A stretch of DNA of 64,000 nt from Parazoarcus communis (GCF_003111645.1 NZ_CP022187.1:2790001-2854000), one strand, 5' to 3'; counted from the first letter of the stretch, positions 9,787 to 19,574 are shown. Notes: generated by a model not told the origin, from the sequence alone. Numbers and translations are program-made.

Positions 9787-10896
9787 ATGAACGAAGCCCC
9801 CCCAAACCCTGCCCACGCATCCCCGCGCCGCAGTCGGGCCAGAGCATCCGTCGCAATGGGCTTTGTGACCGGCATGCTTTCCGGGCTGCGTCAGCGCGGC
9901 CGCGACGAGACCCCCTTGTTGAGTGCGGCAGGAATCGATCTTGCAGATGCCGCCAGTCGCATCCCGGTCGAGCGCTACGCGCGGCTGTACAACCTGATCG
10001 TGACCGAACTCGACGACGAAGGCTTCGGCCTGTTCTCGCGCGCAATGGCGCCAGGGAGCTTCGAGTTCCTGTGCCGCGGCATGATGGGGGCGACCGACCT
10101 CGCCGAAGCGCTGGCGCGCGCGCGACGCTTTCTTCATATCGTCCTGCCCGACCTGGACATCCGCATCGAGCGCGACGGACAGCGCGCCGAACTGCGCATC
10201 ATCGAAGTCACGCCGGTCTCGACCGAACGCGATGCCCCGGCGCGGGTGTTCGCGCTTGAATGGCTGCTGCGCCTGCTGCACGGCGTGGCGTGCTGGTTCG
10301 TCGGCCGCGGCATCGCGCTCGACGAAGTGAGTTTCCCCTACGCCCGTCCGGCACACGCAGACGACTACGCCCTGGTCTATACCGAGCACTCCAGCTTTGA
10401 TGCGACGGCGCTCTGCGCCCGATTTCAGGCCAACCTGCTCGACCTGCCGATCCGCCGTGACGAGGCCGCGCTGGAAAGCTTCCTCGAAGGTGCGCCGGGC
10501 AAGATCAGCATGCTCTACCGCCGTGACCGCGAGATGGTGTTCCGGGTTCGCGACCTGGTGCGCGATGCCTTGCCGGACAACCTCTCGCTCGAAGCGGTCT
10601 CCGCGCGCCTGCACGTGTCGCCCCGCACCCTCGCCCGCCGACTCGAGGAGGAAGGCTCGAGCTTTCGCGCGATCAAGGACGCGACCCGGCGCGACATCGC
10701 ATTCGCCCGCCTGACCAAGACGCGACAGCCGATTGCCCGGCTAGCCGCAGACCTTGGCTATGCCGACCCGTCGGCCTTTTACCGCGCTTTCGTCGCCTGG
10801 TCCGGCATCTCACCCGAACAGTTTCGCAACCGCCTCGCTGCGGGCGCAGCGCGAAAAGCGGCCCGCGACCACACGGTGCGCGGCAGCGCAAACTGA
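9787..10896 (+). CDS. AraC-family transcriptional regulator
   Basis: DNA-binding regulator of 369 residues. The N-terminal two thirds resemble the Arabinose_bd-like ligand domain found in OruR/ArgR-type AraC proteins. The C-terminal 100 residues form the double helix-turn-helix domain, with LSLEAVSARLHVSPRTLARRL as the first recognition unit and IARLAADLGYADPSAFYRAF as the second. It starts 135 bases from icmF and points away from it, so it is a candidate regulator of icmF. The effector is unknown. An in-frame Met at residue 24 is a possible later start. Confidence 0.85.
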   Translation: MNEAPPNPAHASPRRSRARASVAMGFVTGMLSGLRQRGRDETPLLSAAGIDLADAASRIPVERYARLYNLIVTELDDEGFGLFSRAMAPGSFEFLCRGMMGATDLAEALARARRFLHIVLPDLDIRIERDGQRAELRIIEVTPVSTERDAPARVFALEWLLRLLHGVACWFVGRGIALDEVSFPYARPAHADDYALVYTEHSSFDATALCARFQANLLDLPIRRDEAALESFLEGAPGKISMLYRRDREMVFRVRDLVRDALPDNLSLEAVSARLHVSPRTLARRLEEEGSSFRAIKDATRRDIAFARLTKTRQPIARLAADLGYADPSAFYRAFVAWSGISPEQFRNRLAAGAARKAARDHTVRGSAN

Positions 10897-10925
10897 GCAC
10901 AAATTCTCGTTTTCGGACCGGATTG

Positions 10926-10960
10926 GTTAACGTCGACGTCAACTTCGGGCACACTATTAT
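10926..10960 (+). promoter_or_regulatory. Probable promoter with 18-bp near-palindrome upstream of the histidine kinase gene
   Basis: GTTAACGTCGACGTCAAC (10926-10943) is a near-perfect inverted repeat centred on GTCGAC. A TATTAT hexamer at 10955-10960 could be the -10 element, and the palindrome then covers the -35 position. This is consistent with an operator, but no regulator is identified. Confidence 0.35.
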
Positions 10961-11055
10961 GCTCAAAAGGAAGCAGCCCCTGATTCCGTTCACGTGTCGG
11001 GAGTGCTCGCCCTCCGCACAATAAGTACCGACTCGCAAGAGGAGACAGGCCGCAC

Positions 11056-13086
11056 ATGGTGCAAGCCGGCAACACCTCACTGACGCCGGAACAACGCCGG
11101 CGCTACGACCTGCTGCTGGCCGGGCTGGATCTGCTCGACCAGGCAATCGCCGTGTTCGACGCCACCCCCAAGCTGGTGACCTGGAACAAGGCCATGCTGC
11201 GCCTGCTCGACTTCCCCGAGTCCATGGTGCGGGTCGGCACGCCCTTCGAGGACTTCGTCCGCTTCAACGCAGAGCGCGGCGAGTACGGTACCGGCGACAT
11301 CGAGACCCTGGTGCTTGAGCGCGTTGCCTCCGCCCGCGCCTTCCAGCCCCACTACATTGAGCGCGCACGCCCCAACGGCAAAGTGCTGGCGGTACGCGGC
11401 GTGCCCATCCCCAACCTCGGCTTTGTCACGCTGTGGACCGACATCACCGAGCAGCGCCGCTACGAGTCGGTCATCCAGCAGCAGAACGCGCAGCTCGAAG
11501 CGCGGGTGCAGGCACGTACCGCCGAACTGGAACGCGCAAACCACGAGGTGGATCAGATCGCGGGCGCACTGCGTCAGAGCGAAGAGCGCCTGCGCCTCAT
11601 CCTCGACGCCATCCCCGCGCTCATCGCCCATGTCGATGCAGGGCAGCGCTACCGCTTCGCCAACCGCAGCTACGCCGAATGGTTCGGCCTGAGCAAGGAG
11701 AGCATCGTCGGGCGCAGCGTCGAGGAGGTGTTCGGCCCCGACGCCTACGCGGCGGTCAGCCCCTACCTCGACGAAGCCGCTGGCGGCGAGCGCGTCAGCT
11801 ACGAATATTCGCGCACCACCGCGGACGGACGCACAGTGCATGCCCGCAGTGTCGTGGTGCCCGACGTCTCGGTGGAGGGCGGCTTCCAGGGCTACTTCGT
11901 GCTGTCCATCGACATCACCGAACAGAAGGCCAACCAGGCGGCGCTGATCCAGGCCCAGAAGATGGAAGCGGTCGGCCAGCTCACCGGTGGCCTGGCCCAC
12001 GACTTCAACAACCTGCTCACCATCATCATCGGCAACCTGTCGGCGCTGCAGACCCAGCTCGGCCCGGCGCAATCGGCCGATCATGTCGACCCGGCGATGC
12101 AGGCTGCGCGTCGTGGCGCCGAACTGATCCGGCGCCTGCTCACCTACTCCCGCCGGCAACCGCTCGAACCCACCAGTGTCGAGGTTGGCGCACTGGTGCA
12201 CAACATGACGCACCTGCTGGTGCGCTCGCTCACGGAAGCCATCAAGGTCCGCCTGCGTCTGCCCGGCGAGCCCCTGTTCGCGCTCGTCGATCCGCATCAG
12301 CTCGAAAACGCGCTGCTCAACCTCGCCCTCAACGCACGCGACGCGATGCCCGAAGGCGGCGAACTGACCATCACCGTCTCCGAACGCGACCTCGATAGCT
12401 ACGTCTCGCGCCTGGTGGAGGTGCCGCCCGGCAAGTACGTGCAGATCGACGTCACCGACACCGGGAGCGGCATCGAGCCGGAACTGCTGCAGCGTGTGTT
12501 CGAGCCTTTCTTCACCACCAAGCCCTTCGGCAGCGGCAGCGGTCTCGGCCTGTCGATGGTCTACGGTTTTGTCCGCCAGTCCGGCGGCAACATCCGGGTG
12601 GTGAGCACTCAGGGCAAGGGCACCAATGTGCGCTTCGTGCTGCCGCGCTCGGCACCGCCCGACACGAGCGCGGTACAGGTGGAACGCACCGTGGTGTCAC
12701 CGCGGCTGAGTCAGGGGCCGGTGCTGCTGGTCGAAGACGAGCCCGACGTGCGCAAGATCATCCGTCTTCAGCTGACCGCGCTCGGGCATGTCGTAATCGA
12801 AGCCGAGAACGGCATGGAAGCCCTGCCGCTGCTGGAAAACGTCGAGGACATCGCACTGCTGATCAGCGACACGGTGATGCCAGGCGGCCTGGGCGGGCGC
12901 GCACTCGCCGCGCGGGCGCTGGCCTTGCGCCCCAACCTGCCCGTTCTGCTGATCACCGGCTACGCCAGCGCTGAAGACGAAGACGAATCGCTCGGTGCCG
13001 GCATTCCGGTGCTGCGCAAACCTTTCGACCAGACGGCGCTTGCCGCCGCACTGAACGAACTTGATCCGCCCGAGGAGACCCGCTGA
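11056..13086 (+). CDS. PAS-containing hybrid sensor histidine kinase
   Basis: Signal-transduction kinase of 676 residues with no clear membrane segment, so probably cytoplasmic. Order: PAS-7-like domain at about 10-130; coiled coil at about 135-180; second PAS domain at about 180-295; HisKA domain with phospho-acceptor His315 in GGLAHDFNN; HATPase domain with the N-box [14 protein letters not shown] and a G-box ([11 protein letters not shown]); and a C-terminal receiver domain with Asp605 in ISDTVMPGG. It overlaps tightly with the response regulator that follows (one base between stop and start), so the pair forms a phosphorelay operon. The signal is unknown; nearby icmF and the AraC gene may or may not be targets. 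Confidence 0.92.
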   Translation: MVQAGNTSLTPEQRRRYDLLLAGLDLLDQAIAVFDATPKLVTWNKAMLRLLDFPESMVRVGTPFEDFVRFNAERGEYGTGDIETLVLERVASARAFQPHYIERARPNGKVLAVRGVPIPNLGFVTLWTDITEQRRYESVIQQQNAQLEARVQARTAELERANHEVDQIAGALRQSEERLRLILDAIPALIAHVDAGQRYRFANRSYAEWFGLSKESIVGRSVEEVFGPDAYAAVSPYLDEAAGGERVSYEYSRTTADGRTVHARSVVVPDVSVEGGFQGYFVLSIDITEQKANQAALIQAQKMEAVGQLTGGLAHDFNNLLTIIIGNLSALQTQLGPAQSADHVDPAMQAARRGAELIRRLLTYSRRQPLEPTSVEVGALVHNMTHLLVRSLTEAIKVRLRLPGEPLFALVDPHQLENALLNLALNARDAMPEGGELTITVSERDLDSYVSRLVEVPPGKYVQIDVTDTGSGIEPELLQRVFEPFFTTKPFGSGSGLGLSMVYGFVRQSGGNIRVVSTQGKGTNVRFVLPRSAPPDTSAVQVERTVVSPRLSQGPVLLVEDEPDVRKIIRLQLTALGHVVIEAENGMEALPLLENVEDIALLISDTVMPGGLGGRALAARALALRPNLPVLLITGYASAEDEDESLGAGIPVLRKPFDQTALAAALNELDPPEETR

Positions 13087-13087
13087 G

Positions 13088-13813
13088 ATGAGCAGCCCCC
13101 ACCCCGAGTCTGGCCCCCCCCGCATCTTCGTCCTTGAAGACGAGGCCGAGATTGCCCGCCTGATCTGTGCCAGCCTCGCCGAATATGGCTTCCGCTGCGA
13201 ACACCTGTCCACCGGTCGCCAGCTTCTGGCGCGCGCGCGCCAGGCGACGCCCGATCTGTGCATCGTCGATCTCGGCCTGCCCGACATGGATGGCATGCAG
13301 GTGGTGCGCGAACTTCAGGAAGGCAGCCCGTGTGCAGTGCTGATCCTGACCGGACGCAACGATGTAACCGACCGTGTGCTCGGCCTCGAGCTGGGCGCCG
13401 ACGACTATATCGTCAAGCCATTCGAACCCCGCGAACTGGTGGCCCGCGTGCGCTCCATCCTGCGCCGTTACCAGCGTGCCGCGCCGGTCGAACCGGTAGA
13501 GCGCAGCCTGGCGCGTTTCGGCACCTGGGTGTTCGACAGCGGGCAGCACACCCTGACCGCTGCCGATGGCCGTGAAGTCGGTCTCTCGGCCGCCGAAGCA
13601 GGCCTGCTGACCACCCTGCTGCAGCGTCCGAACAAGATCCTCTCGCGCGAACAGTTGCTCGGCGAGCGCGACGTCGATCCCTTCGATCGCAGCATCGATG
13701 TGCGCATCTCGCGCCTGCGTCGCAAACTCGACGACGACCCGCACAACCCGAAGCTGATCAAGACCGTGTATGGCGCGGGCTATCTGTTCTCGACCCAGGT
13801 CAGCTGGGAGTAG
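13088..13813 (+). CDS. OmpR/PhoB-family response regulator
   Basis: Two-domain response regulator of 241 residues. The receiver domain has acidic residues in LEDEAE, the phospho-acceptor Asp61 in VDLGLPDMDG, and the switch Lys in VKPFEPREL. The C-terminal winged helix has the RSIDVRISRLRRKL and TVYGAGYLF motifs of the OmpR class. The start chosen has GAGGAG 10 bases upstream and lies immediately after the kinase stop codon; an upstream in-frame GTG/ATT-type extension overlapping the kinase is less likely. It is the natural partner of the hybrid kinase. Confidence 0.93.
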   Translation: MSSPHPESGPPRIFVLEDEAEIARLICASLAEYGFRCEHLSTGRQLLARARQATPDLCIVDLGLPDMDGMQVVRELQEGSPCAVLILTGRNDVTDRVLGLELGADDYIVKPFEPRELVARVRSILRRYQRAAPVEPVERSLARFGTWVFDSGQHTLTAADGREVGLSAAEAGLLTTLLQRPNKILSREQLLGERDVDPFDRSIDVRISRLRRKLDDDPHNPKLIKTVYGAGYLFSTQVSWE

Positions 13814-13869
13814 GAAAGCGTGCCCGCACGCCGGGTACGGCCATGCCGCGTCATGAGCGATTCCGCTCT

Positions 13870-13881
13870 ATAATTATGAAT
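13870..13881. promoter_or_regulatory. ATAATTATGAAT motif in the putative epimerase promoter
   Basis: This 12-base sequence overlaps a perfect TATAAT hexamer (13869-13874) 39 bases upstream of the putative methylmalonyl-CoA epimerase start. The identical 12 bases occur at 26812-26823 between scpA and the GntR regulator gene. An operator for that GntR protein is inferred. Confidence 0.45.
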
Positions 13882-13913
13882 TCTTAATCCATACCATGAC
13901 AGGAGGCTCAGCC

Positions 13914-14393
13914 ATGTCCCAGCGCCCGTTCAAGACCCTCGGCATCCAGCAGATCGCCATTGGCGGCCCGAGCAAGGAAAAGCTCAAGACGCTGTGGGTC
14001 GACATGCTCGGCCTCGAGGTCACCGGCAACTTCGTGTCCGAGCGCGAGAACGTCGACGAGGACATCTGCGCGATGGGCGCCGGCGCGTTCAAGGTCGAAG
14101 TCGATCTGATGCAGCCGCTCGACCCGGAAAAGAAGCCTGCGGTACACACCACGCCGCTGAATCATGTCGGCGTGTGGATCGACGATCTGCCCAAGGCCGT
14201 GGAGTGGCTCAGCGCACAGGGCGTGCGCTTTGCACCCGGCGGCATCCGTCGCGGTGCAGCGGGTTTCGACATCACCTTCCTGCATCCGAAGGGCAATGAG
14301 GAATTCCCCATCGGCGGCGAAGGCGTGCTGATCGAACTGGTGCAGGCACCGCCCGAAGTCGTTGACGCCTTCGCCCGCCTGGCAGCGGCCTGA
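13914..14393 (+). CDS. VOC (glyoxalase-fold) family protein, possible methylmalonyl-CoA epimerase
   Basis: A 159-residue vicinal-oxygen-chelate protein with two repeated beta-alpha-beta-beta-beta units. Metal-ligand candidates are His/Gln in GIQQIAIGG near the N-terminus, Glu in FKVEVDLM, His in [10 protein letters not shown], and Glu in GVLIELVQ near the end. Epimerases of this size interconvert (2S)- and (2R)-methylmalonyl-CoA, the step needed between propionyl-CoA carboxylase and the mutase encoded at 24-26 kb. The start (MSQRP) has AGGAGG seven bases upstream; an ATG six codons earlier lacks this. The N-terminal His is replaced by Gln, so a lactoylglutathione lyase-like or dioxygenase-like role is not excluded. 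Sharing a promoter motif with scpA supports the epimerase reading. Confidence 0.7.
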   Translation: MSQRPFKTLGIQQIAIGGPSKEKLKTLWVDMLGLEVTGNFVSERENVDEDICAMGAGAFKVEVDLMQPLDPEKKPAVHTTPLNHVGVWIDDLPKAVEWLSAQGVRFAPGGIRRGAAGFDITFLHPKGNEEFPIGGEGVLIELVQAPPEVVDAFARLAAA

Positions 14394-14414
14394 TCCTGTT
14401 TCCCCCCTGATGTC

Positions 14415-15287
14415 TCAGCGCGTGGCGACACTGAAGGTGTCGCACGCGCGCAAGGTGCCTGCGTTCAGGCCGGTGCGAAACCACTGCGCACGTTGCGCAG
14501 CGGTGCCATGTGTGAAGCTGTCGGGCACGGCGTAGCCGCGCGCCTGTTTCTGCAGGTGATCGTCACCGGTTGCGGCCGCCGCGGCCAGCGCCTCTTCCAC
14601 GTCCCCGGCTTCGAGCACCTGACGGCTGCGGTCGGCGTGATGCGCCCACACCCCGGCCAGGCAGTCGGCCTGCAGTTCGAGCTTCACCGATAGCCGGTTG
14701 GCTTCGCGCTCCGAGAGACGCTGCCGCGCCTCCTGCACCTTTGCCGACACCCCGAGCTGGTTCTGCACATGGTGACCGACCTCGTGCGCGATGACATAAG
14801 CCTGGGCAAAGTCTCCGGGCGCGCGGAAGCGATCACGCAGTTCGTTGAAGAAATTCAGGTCGAGGTAGATCTTGCCGTCAGCCGGGCAGTAAAAGGGCCC
14901 CATCGCGGCCTGCCCAAGCCCGCACGCGCTCTGGGTCGCACCACTGAACAGCACCAGCCGGGGCTCCTGATAGCGTCGCCCACCGGCACTGAACACTGCG
15001 CGCCAGGTGTCCTCGGTATCGGCCAGCACCATCGACACGAAGCGCGCCGTATCGTCCGCCCCAGGTCCGCTAGAGATGCGCGGGCGACTCGTTTCCTGCG
15101 CCGGCGGATTCATCACGCCAGCCCCGTTGAGCACCACACTGGGATCGACGCCAAAGTACATGGCGACCAGCGCGAGCACGATGGTACCGAGCCCGATCCG
15201 GCCGCGACCGCCGAGGCCACGCCGCGGCGCCTGCTGTCCGCGCCGGTCCTCGATATTGCTGCTTTCCCTGCCATTGTCGAAACGCAT
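14415..15287 (-). CDS. YpfJ-type neutral zinc metallopeptidase, membrane-anchored
   Basis: A 290-residue protein of the putative neutral zinc metallopeptidase family. A positively charged N-terminus is followed by one membrane segment (IGLGTIVLALVAMYFG, about residues 32-47) and a periplasmic catalytic domain with the zincin motif HEVGHH and a downstream Glu in LELQADCLAG, which fits a third ligand. The start chosen (MRFDNGR) has GGAGAG upstream; the open frame reaches further but that part resembles no protein. The physiological substrate is unknown. It converges with the putative epimerase gene, 21 bases apart. Confidence 0.85.
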   Translation of the reverse strand: MRFDNGRESSNIEDRRGQQAPRRGLGGRGRIGLGTIVLALVAMYFGVDPSVVLNGAGVMNPPAQETSRPRISSGPGADDTARFVSMVLADTEDTWRAVFSAGGRRYQEPRLVLFSGATQSACGLGQAAMGPFYCPADGKIYLDLNFFNELRDRFRAPGDFAQAYVIAHEVGHHVQNQLGVSAKVQEARQRLSEREANRLSVKLELQADCLAGVWAHHADRSRQVLEAGDVEEALAAAAATGDDHLQKQARGYAVPDSFTHGTAAQRAQWFRTGLNAGTLRACDTFSVATR

Positions 15288-15346
15288 CGTGGCTCTCCGC
15301 CTGCCTGCCTGTGTGCGTATCATCCCGCGATCGGGCGTGGCGTCAA

Positions 15347-15377
15347 CAGAAAACGGGCCCGACAATGCGGACCCGTT
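15347..15377 (-). terminator. Probable terminator of the kamA-family gene
   Basis: On the minus strand, AACGGGTCCG pairs with CGGGCCCGTT across a six-base loop with one mismatch, and TTTTC follows. It begins 29 bases after the stop codon at 15406. Confidence 0.65.
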
Positions 15378-15405
15378 CTGTTGATGCCTCCCTGTACTGA
15401 TGCGA

Positions 15406-16797
15406 TCAGGCTTCGGCACCCACCTTGTCGTCGCGGATGGCGTTGTATTCGTCTTCCCAGAACCACTTCTCCTCGCCAAATGCGGGCTTGAGGTGATGCA
15501 GCCAGGTCGCCTGGTCGTCGTACTTTGCGAAGAAGGGCCGCTGCACCCAGTCCGGATTGCGACCCTGGATGAAGCGCAGCACGAACACCTTCTCGCCGTT
15601 GATTTCGGACACACCCTGCACCTCGACCTTGCCCGGGCTGGCGCTCATGCTCGGACCACGCGCGGTACGGGCCAGGCCGGACACCTGCTGGATGGCTTCG
15701 CGATAGATCTCCCACGCCCGTGCCAGCGGCACCTCGAAGTAGTTGCGCGCACCGGTATCGCGCTCGACGAAGAAATAGTAGGGAATGATGCCGAGGCTGA
15801 CCTGCGTCTTCCACATCCGCGCCCACACTGCGGGATCGTCGTTGATGTGCTTGATCAGGGGGCCCTGCGCACGGATGACCGCACCGGTCGAGCGGATACG
15901 CCGGATTGCCGCACGTGCGGCCGGCGTTTCCATTTCGCGCCAGTGGTTGTAATGCGCCATCAGGGCCACATGCTTGCCGGCCTTGACCATGCGTTCGAGC
16001 AGATCGATGAGTTCGTCTGCATCCGAAGCACCAAGGAAACGGTGGGGCCAGAAGCTGAGCGCCTTGGTGCCGATACGGACGGTCTGGATGTGGTCGAACT
16101 CCGGCGCCAGCAGGGGCTCCAGATAGCCTTGCAGATGCTTGGTCTTCATCACCATCGGATCGCCGCCGGTAAACAGCAGGTCGGTCACCTCGTGATGCTC
16201 GCGCAGGTAGCCGTGCAGCATCCGCGCTTCGGACGCCGCAATGCGCAGCGTCTTGTCACCGACAAACTGCGCCCAGCGGAAACAGAAGGTGCAGTAACTG
16301 TGGCAGGTCTGGCCCTGGCTGGGGAAGAACAGCACGGTCTCGCGATACTTGTGCTGGATGCCTTCGATGCGGTTGCCCTCGGCATCGCGTGGCATGTTCA
16401 TCTCCATCTGGTCCGCAGGATGGGGATTGAGCTCCAGCCGCACCTCGTGCGCAGCAGCCTCGATCACGGCCTTGTCTGCACCGTTGCGATAGAGCTGGGC
16501 GATACGCTCGAAGTGCGCGTCGGTCAGCATGCCGCGCTGCGGGAAGGTCAGCTGGTAGATCGGATCGTCTGGCACACGGTCCCAGTCGATCAGTTCGTCG
16601 ACAACGTACTGGTTCACCCGGAAAGGCAACACGGTAGACACCACCTTCATCTCGAAGCGGGCTTCTTCCGACATGCGAGTGAGCGGCTCGATGCGATCAA
16701 GGTCGCGCTGGGTGAACACACGGAAGGGTCGATCTTCAACCTCATCAACACGAGCGATGGGCCAGGAACGAGCCAAGGTCGGCGTTTGTTGTCTCAT
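15406..16797 (-). CDS. KamA-family radical SAM aminomutase (lysine 2,3-aminomutase-like)
   Basis: A 463-residue radical SAM enzyme of the lysine 2,3-aminomutase family. The cluster motif CxxxCxxC is Cys165, Cys169, Cys172 (CHSYCTFC), followed by the FTGGDPM region that binds SAM. The classical PLP-lysine motif of KamA (PGGGGK) is not present; the best equivalent is SASPGK with Lys390. The start (MRQQ) has AGGAGA upstream, whereas the longer open frame does not. At 463 residues it is longer than EpmB (about 340), so elongation-factor P modification is unlikely. It could make a beta-amino acid as an osmolyte or act on another amino acid. No acetyltransferase partner (AblB) is adjacent. Confidence 0.75.
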   Translation of the reverse strand: MRQQTPTLARSWPIARVDEVEDRPFRVFTQRDLDRIEPLTRMSEEARFEMKVVSTVLPFRVNQYVVDELIDWDRVPDDPIYQLTFPQRGMLTDAHFERIAQLYRNGADKAVIEAAAHEVRLELNPHPADQMEMNMPRDAEGNRIEGIQHKYRETVLFFPSQGQTCHSYCTFCFRWAQFVGDKTLRIAASEARMLHGYLREHHEVTDLLFTGGDPMVMKTKHLQGYLEPLLAPEFDHIQTVRIGTKALSFWPHRFLGASDADELIDLLERMVKAGKHVALMAHYNHWREMETPAARAAIRRIRSTGAVIRAQGPLIKHINDDPAVWARMWKTQVSLGIIPYYFFVERDTGARNYFEVPLARAWEIYREAIQQVSGLARTARGPSMSASPGKVEVQGVSEINGEKVFVLRFIQGRNPDWVQRPFFAKYDDQATWLHHLKPAFGEEKWFWEDEYNAIRDDKVGAEA

Positions 16798-16987
16798 TAT
16801 CGATCTCCTCTTTGCGTCGGACACCACCCCCTGAGGCGACAGGATCGTCAGGTTTTCTGTAACCGGAAACGGGTGGGGACCGGGGGCTGCGTGGCCAGTG
16901 GGCGAATGCCTCAATGCCGGTCCGGGTGAAGCCGACGAGTGAAGAAGCCGTCGGCGCTGAGTCGAACCATTATATGCAGCCGGTTAG

Positions 16988-16999
16988 TTTTGCGCAAAT
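16988..16999. promoter_or_regulatory. TTTTGCGCAAA palindrome between kamA-like and GGDEF-EAL genes
   Basis: TTTTGCGCAAA followed by ATATATA lies in the intergenic stretch upstream of the kamA-like gene, about 190 bases from its start. Its core TTGCGCAA is the same as in the tandem repeats at 6247-6269. Function is not established. Confidence 0.25.
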
Positions 17000-17030
17000 A
17001 TATACAGCGAGAACACACTGATAAGATGCG

Positions 17031-19472
17031 TCAGCCGAAGTCGAGTTCCCCGGCCTCGAGCGGGTGCCCGAACAGATAGCCCTGACATGCGGAGCACCCG
17101 AGCCGGGTCAGGAAAGCCAGTTGCTCGGCAGTCTCAACGCCCTCGGCGATCACGCTGAGCTGCAGTTGTCGCGCCATCGCCACCACCGTCGACACGATCA
17201 TACGATCGTTCTCGTCGTCGACGATATCGGCCACGAAACTGCGGTCGATCTTGAGCGCATCGACCGGGAAACGCTTGAGATAGGCCAGCGACGAATAGCC
17301 TGTGCCGAAGTCGTCGATGGAGAACTTCACCCCGATCGCCTTCAGCTCTTCCAGTACCCGGACGGCCTGGTCGGGCTTGTGCATGATCGCGCTCTCGGTC
17401 AGCTCCAGGGTCAGCATGCTCGCCGGAAAGCCACTTCGATCCAGCACACGACGCACGGTATCGACCAGCGCGCCGTCCGCAAACTGGCGTGACGAGATAT
17501 TGACCGCAATCGGCATGACCCGCCCCCCGTCGAGCCAGGCCCGTCCCTGTCTGCACGCCTCCTCCAGCACCCAGATGCCGAGCGGCACGATCAGCCCGGT
17601 CTCTTCTGCCATCGGGATGAAGCGCAGGGGCGAAACCAGTCCGTCGGCCGGATGGCGCCAGCGCACCAGCGCCTCGACCCCTGTCGTGTAGCCGGACGCC
17701 ACTGCAACCACAGGCTGGTAGTGCAGCACGAGCTCATTGCGCTCCAGCGCCCTGCGCAAGGCGGTTTCCAGCGCCAGGCGCTCCTGCGCAGCAATCGTGA
17801 GCGCCTCGGTGTAGAAGCGATAGACGTTCCGTCCGGCCGCCTTGGCCTCGTACAGGGCCGCATCTGCATTGCGGATCAGCTGCTGATAGTCATCATTGTC
17901 GTCCGGATAGATGCTGATGCCGATACTCGCACCGACGAACACCTCCTCCCCGCTGCGCAGCTGGAACGGCTGGTTCATCAGTTCGATCATCTCGAGCGCA
18001 AAGCTGGCAACGTCGTCGACCCGGTCGATGCGATCGAGCAGGATCACGAACTCGTCTCCACCGAGCCGGGCGAGCGTATCTTCCGCCCGCATCCGCCCGT
18101 TCAGCCGGCGTGCGATCTCGACCAGCAACTCGTCACCCACAGGATGGCCAAGACTGTCGTTGACGTTCTTGAAGCGGTCGATGTCCATGAACAGCGCCGC
18201 CATGATCTTGCCGCCGCGCCGGACCCGTTCCGCGCTGTGCTCGAGGCGAAGGTTGAGCAGCACCCGGTTCGGAAGGTCGGTCAGCGCATCGTAGTGCGCC
18301 AGATGCTGGAGCTGGGCCTCCGCGTGCTTCATGCGGCTGATATCGGAGAACACGCCGACGAAATGGGTGATGAAACCTTCCTCGTCACGCACCACCGACA
18401 GGGTCAGCAGCTCGGGGAAGATCTCGCCATTCTTCCGCCGGTTCCAGATCTCGCCTTGCCAGTGGCCGGTGACGCTCACTTCGCGCCACATCTCGCGGTA
18501 GAAGCGCGCACTCTGCCGTCCCGAGCTCAACATGGTCGGCCGCTGACCGATGGCCTCCTCCTCGGTAAAGCCGGTGATCACGGTAAACGCCCGGTTGACC
18601 GCCACGATGCGCTGGTCGACATCGGTGATGAGCACCGCTTCCGCGGTATTCTCGAACACGGCTGCAGCCTGCTTCAGTTTTCCTTCGGCATGCTTCTGTT
18701 CGGTAATGTCCTGAGCTGTGCCGAGACCCGCGACCAGGCGCCCCTCATCGTCGTATTGCAGCTCGGCACGCTCATGCACCCATCTCACGCAGCCATCGAC
18801 AATGACCCGGTGCTGCACGTCGAGCCCGGCCCCCGCCCGCGCCGCCCGCCACGCGGCGTCGACCCGGAGGCGGTCCTCGGGATGCACCGCGTTGAGGAAG
18901 CTCTCGTAGCTCACCGGCGTGCCCACCGGCAGCCCGAAAATGCGATAGGTCTCCGCCGACCAGATCAGTTGCCGTTCGACGAGACTGATCTGCCAGCTTC
19001 CTGTTCGCGCCACCGCCTGGGCCCGCTCCAGCGAAGCCTGGCTTGCACGCAGGGCTGCTTCGGCCTGCTTGAGCGAAGTGATGTCACGGATGACCCCCAT
19101 CAGGCCGGAGAAGCCCTGGGCACCAAAGAACGGCGTTTTCAGGGTGTCGAGCAAGACCTCGCGACCATCGGGATAGACAATCCGTTCTTCCTGGCGAAGG
19201 GCCACGCCCGACTCTCTTACGCGCCGGTCCAGCTCCTGGTAGGAAGCTGCAAGCTCTGCGGCGAAGAGGTCGCCATCGGTACGTCCGATGATCTCCGCTT
19301 CCGCCTTGTTGACGTAGGCTTCGAACGCACGATTGCAGCCGAGATAGCGCCCCTCTTCATCCTTGAAAAAAACCAGATCGGGAAGCGCATCGATGAACAC
19401 GCGCAGCAAGCCCTCGTCCCGGTCGAGGAGCGAGCACGCTGCCGAAATTTCGTTCAGGGATGCGGGCTTCAT
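17031..19472 (-). CDS. PAS-GGDEF-EAL cyclic-di-GMP signalling protein
   Basis: An 813-residue regulator with three PAS units and both cyclic-di-GMP domains. PAS domains lie at about 20-145, 155-265 and 280-395; the first has a DLVFFKDEEGRYLG motif and the second a PAS-3 type fold. The diguanylate cyclase domain has an intact GGDEF motif near residue 472, and the phosphodiesterase domain an intact EALVRW near residue 600 with the DDFGTGYSSL loop. Both activities are therefore possible. No transmembrane segment is seen, so the sensor is cytosolic. The start at 19472 is preferred over an upstream in-frame ATG at 19517; neither has a strong ribosome site. The input signal and target are unknown. 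Confidence 0.92.
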   Translation of the reverse strand: MKPASLNEISAACSLLDRDEGLLRVFIDALPDLVFFKDEEGRYLGCNRAFEAYVNKAEAEIIGRTDGDLFAAELAASYQELDRRVRESGVALRQEERIVYPDGREVLLDTLKTPFFGAQGFSGLMGVIRDITSLKQAEAALRASQASLERAQAVARTGSWQISLVERQLIWSAETYRIFGLPVGTPVSYESFLNAVHPEDRLRVDAAWRAARAGAGLDVQHRVIVDGCVRWVHERAELQYDDEGRLVAGLGTAQDITEQKHAEGKLKQAAAVFENTAEAVLITDVDQRIVAVNRAFTVITGFTEEEAIGQRPTMLSSGRQSARFYREMWREVSVTGHWQGEIWNRRKNGEIFPELLTLSVVRDEEGFITHFVGVFSDISRMKHAEAQLQHLAHYDALTDLPNRVLLNLRLEHSAERVRRGGKIMAALFMDIDRFKNVNDSLGHPVGDELLVEIARRLNGRMRAEDTLARLGGDEFVILLDRIDRVDDVASFALEMIELMNQPFQLRSGEEVFVGASIGISIYPDDNDDYQQLIRNADAALYEAKAAGRNVYRFYTEALTIAAQERLALETALRRALERNELVLHYQPVVAVASGYTTGVEALVRWRHPADGLVSPLRFIPMAEETGLIVPLGIWVLEEACRQGRAWLDGGRVMPIAVNISSRQFADGALVDTVRRVLDRSGFPASMLTLELTESAIMHKPDQAVRVLEELKAIGVKFSIDDFGTGYSSLAYLKRFPVDALKIDRSFVADIVDDENDRMIVSTVVAMARQLQLSVIAEGVETAEQLAFLTRLGCSACQGYLFGHPLEAGELDFG

Positions 19473-19574
19473 CGAACATCCACGCCTTCTGACTATATCA
19501 ACGTCATTTTGACCCATCGCCGACGTTTTGCGAAATTCATTTTCAGAGCCCGCAATGAATCGACCAAGTTAACG

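Noticed and set aside
15406-16797. EpmB-type EF-P lysine aminomutase
   Set aside because: The protein is over 100 residues longer than EpmB and has no efp or epmA gene nearby.
19473-19517. Longer start for the GGDEF-EAL protein
   Set aside because: The 15 extra codons have no ribosome site and add no domain; 19472 is preferred, though not proven.
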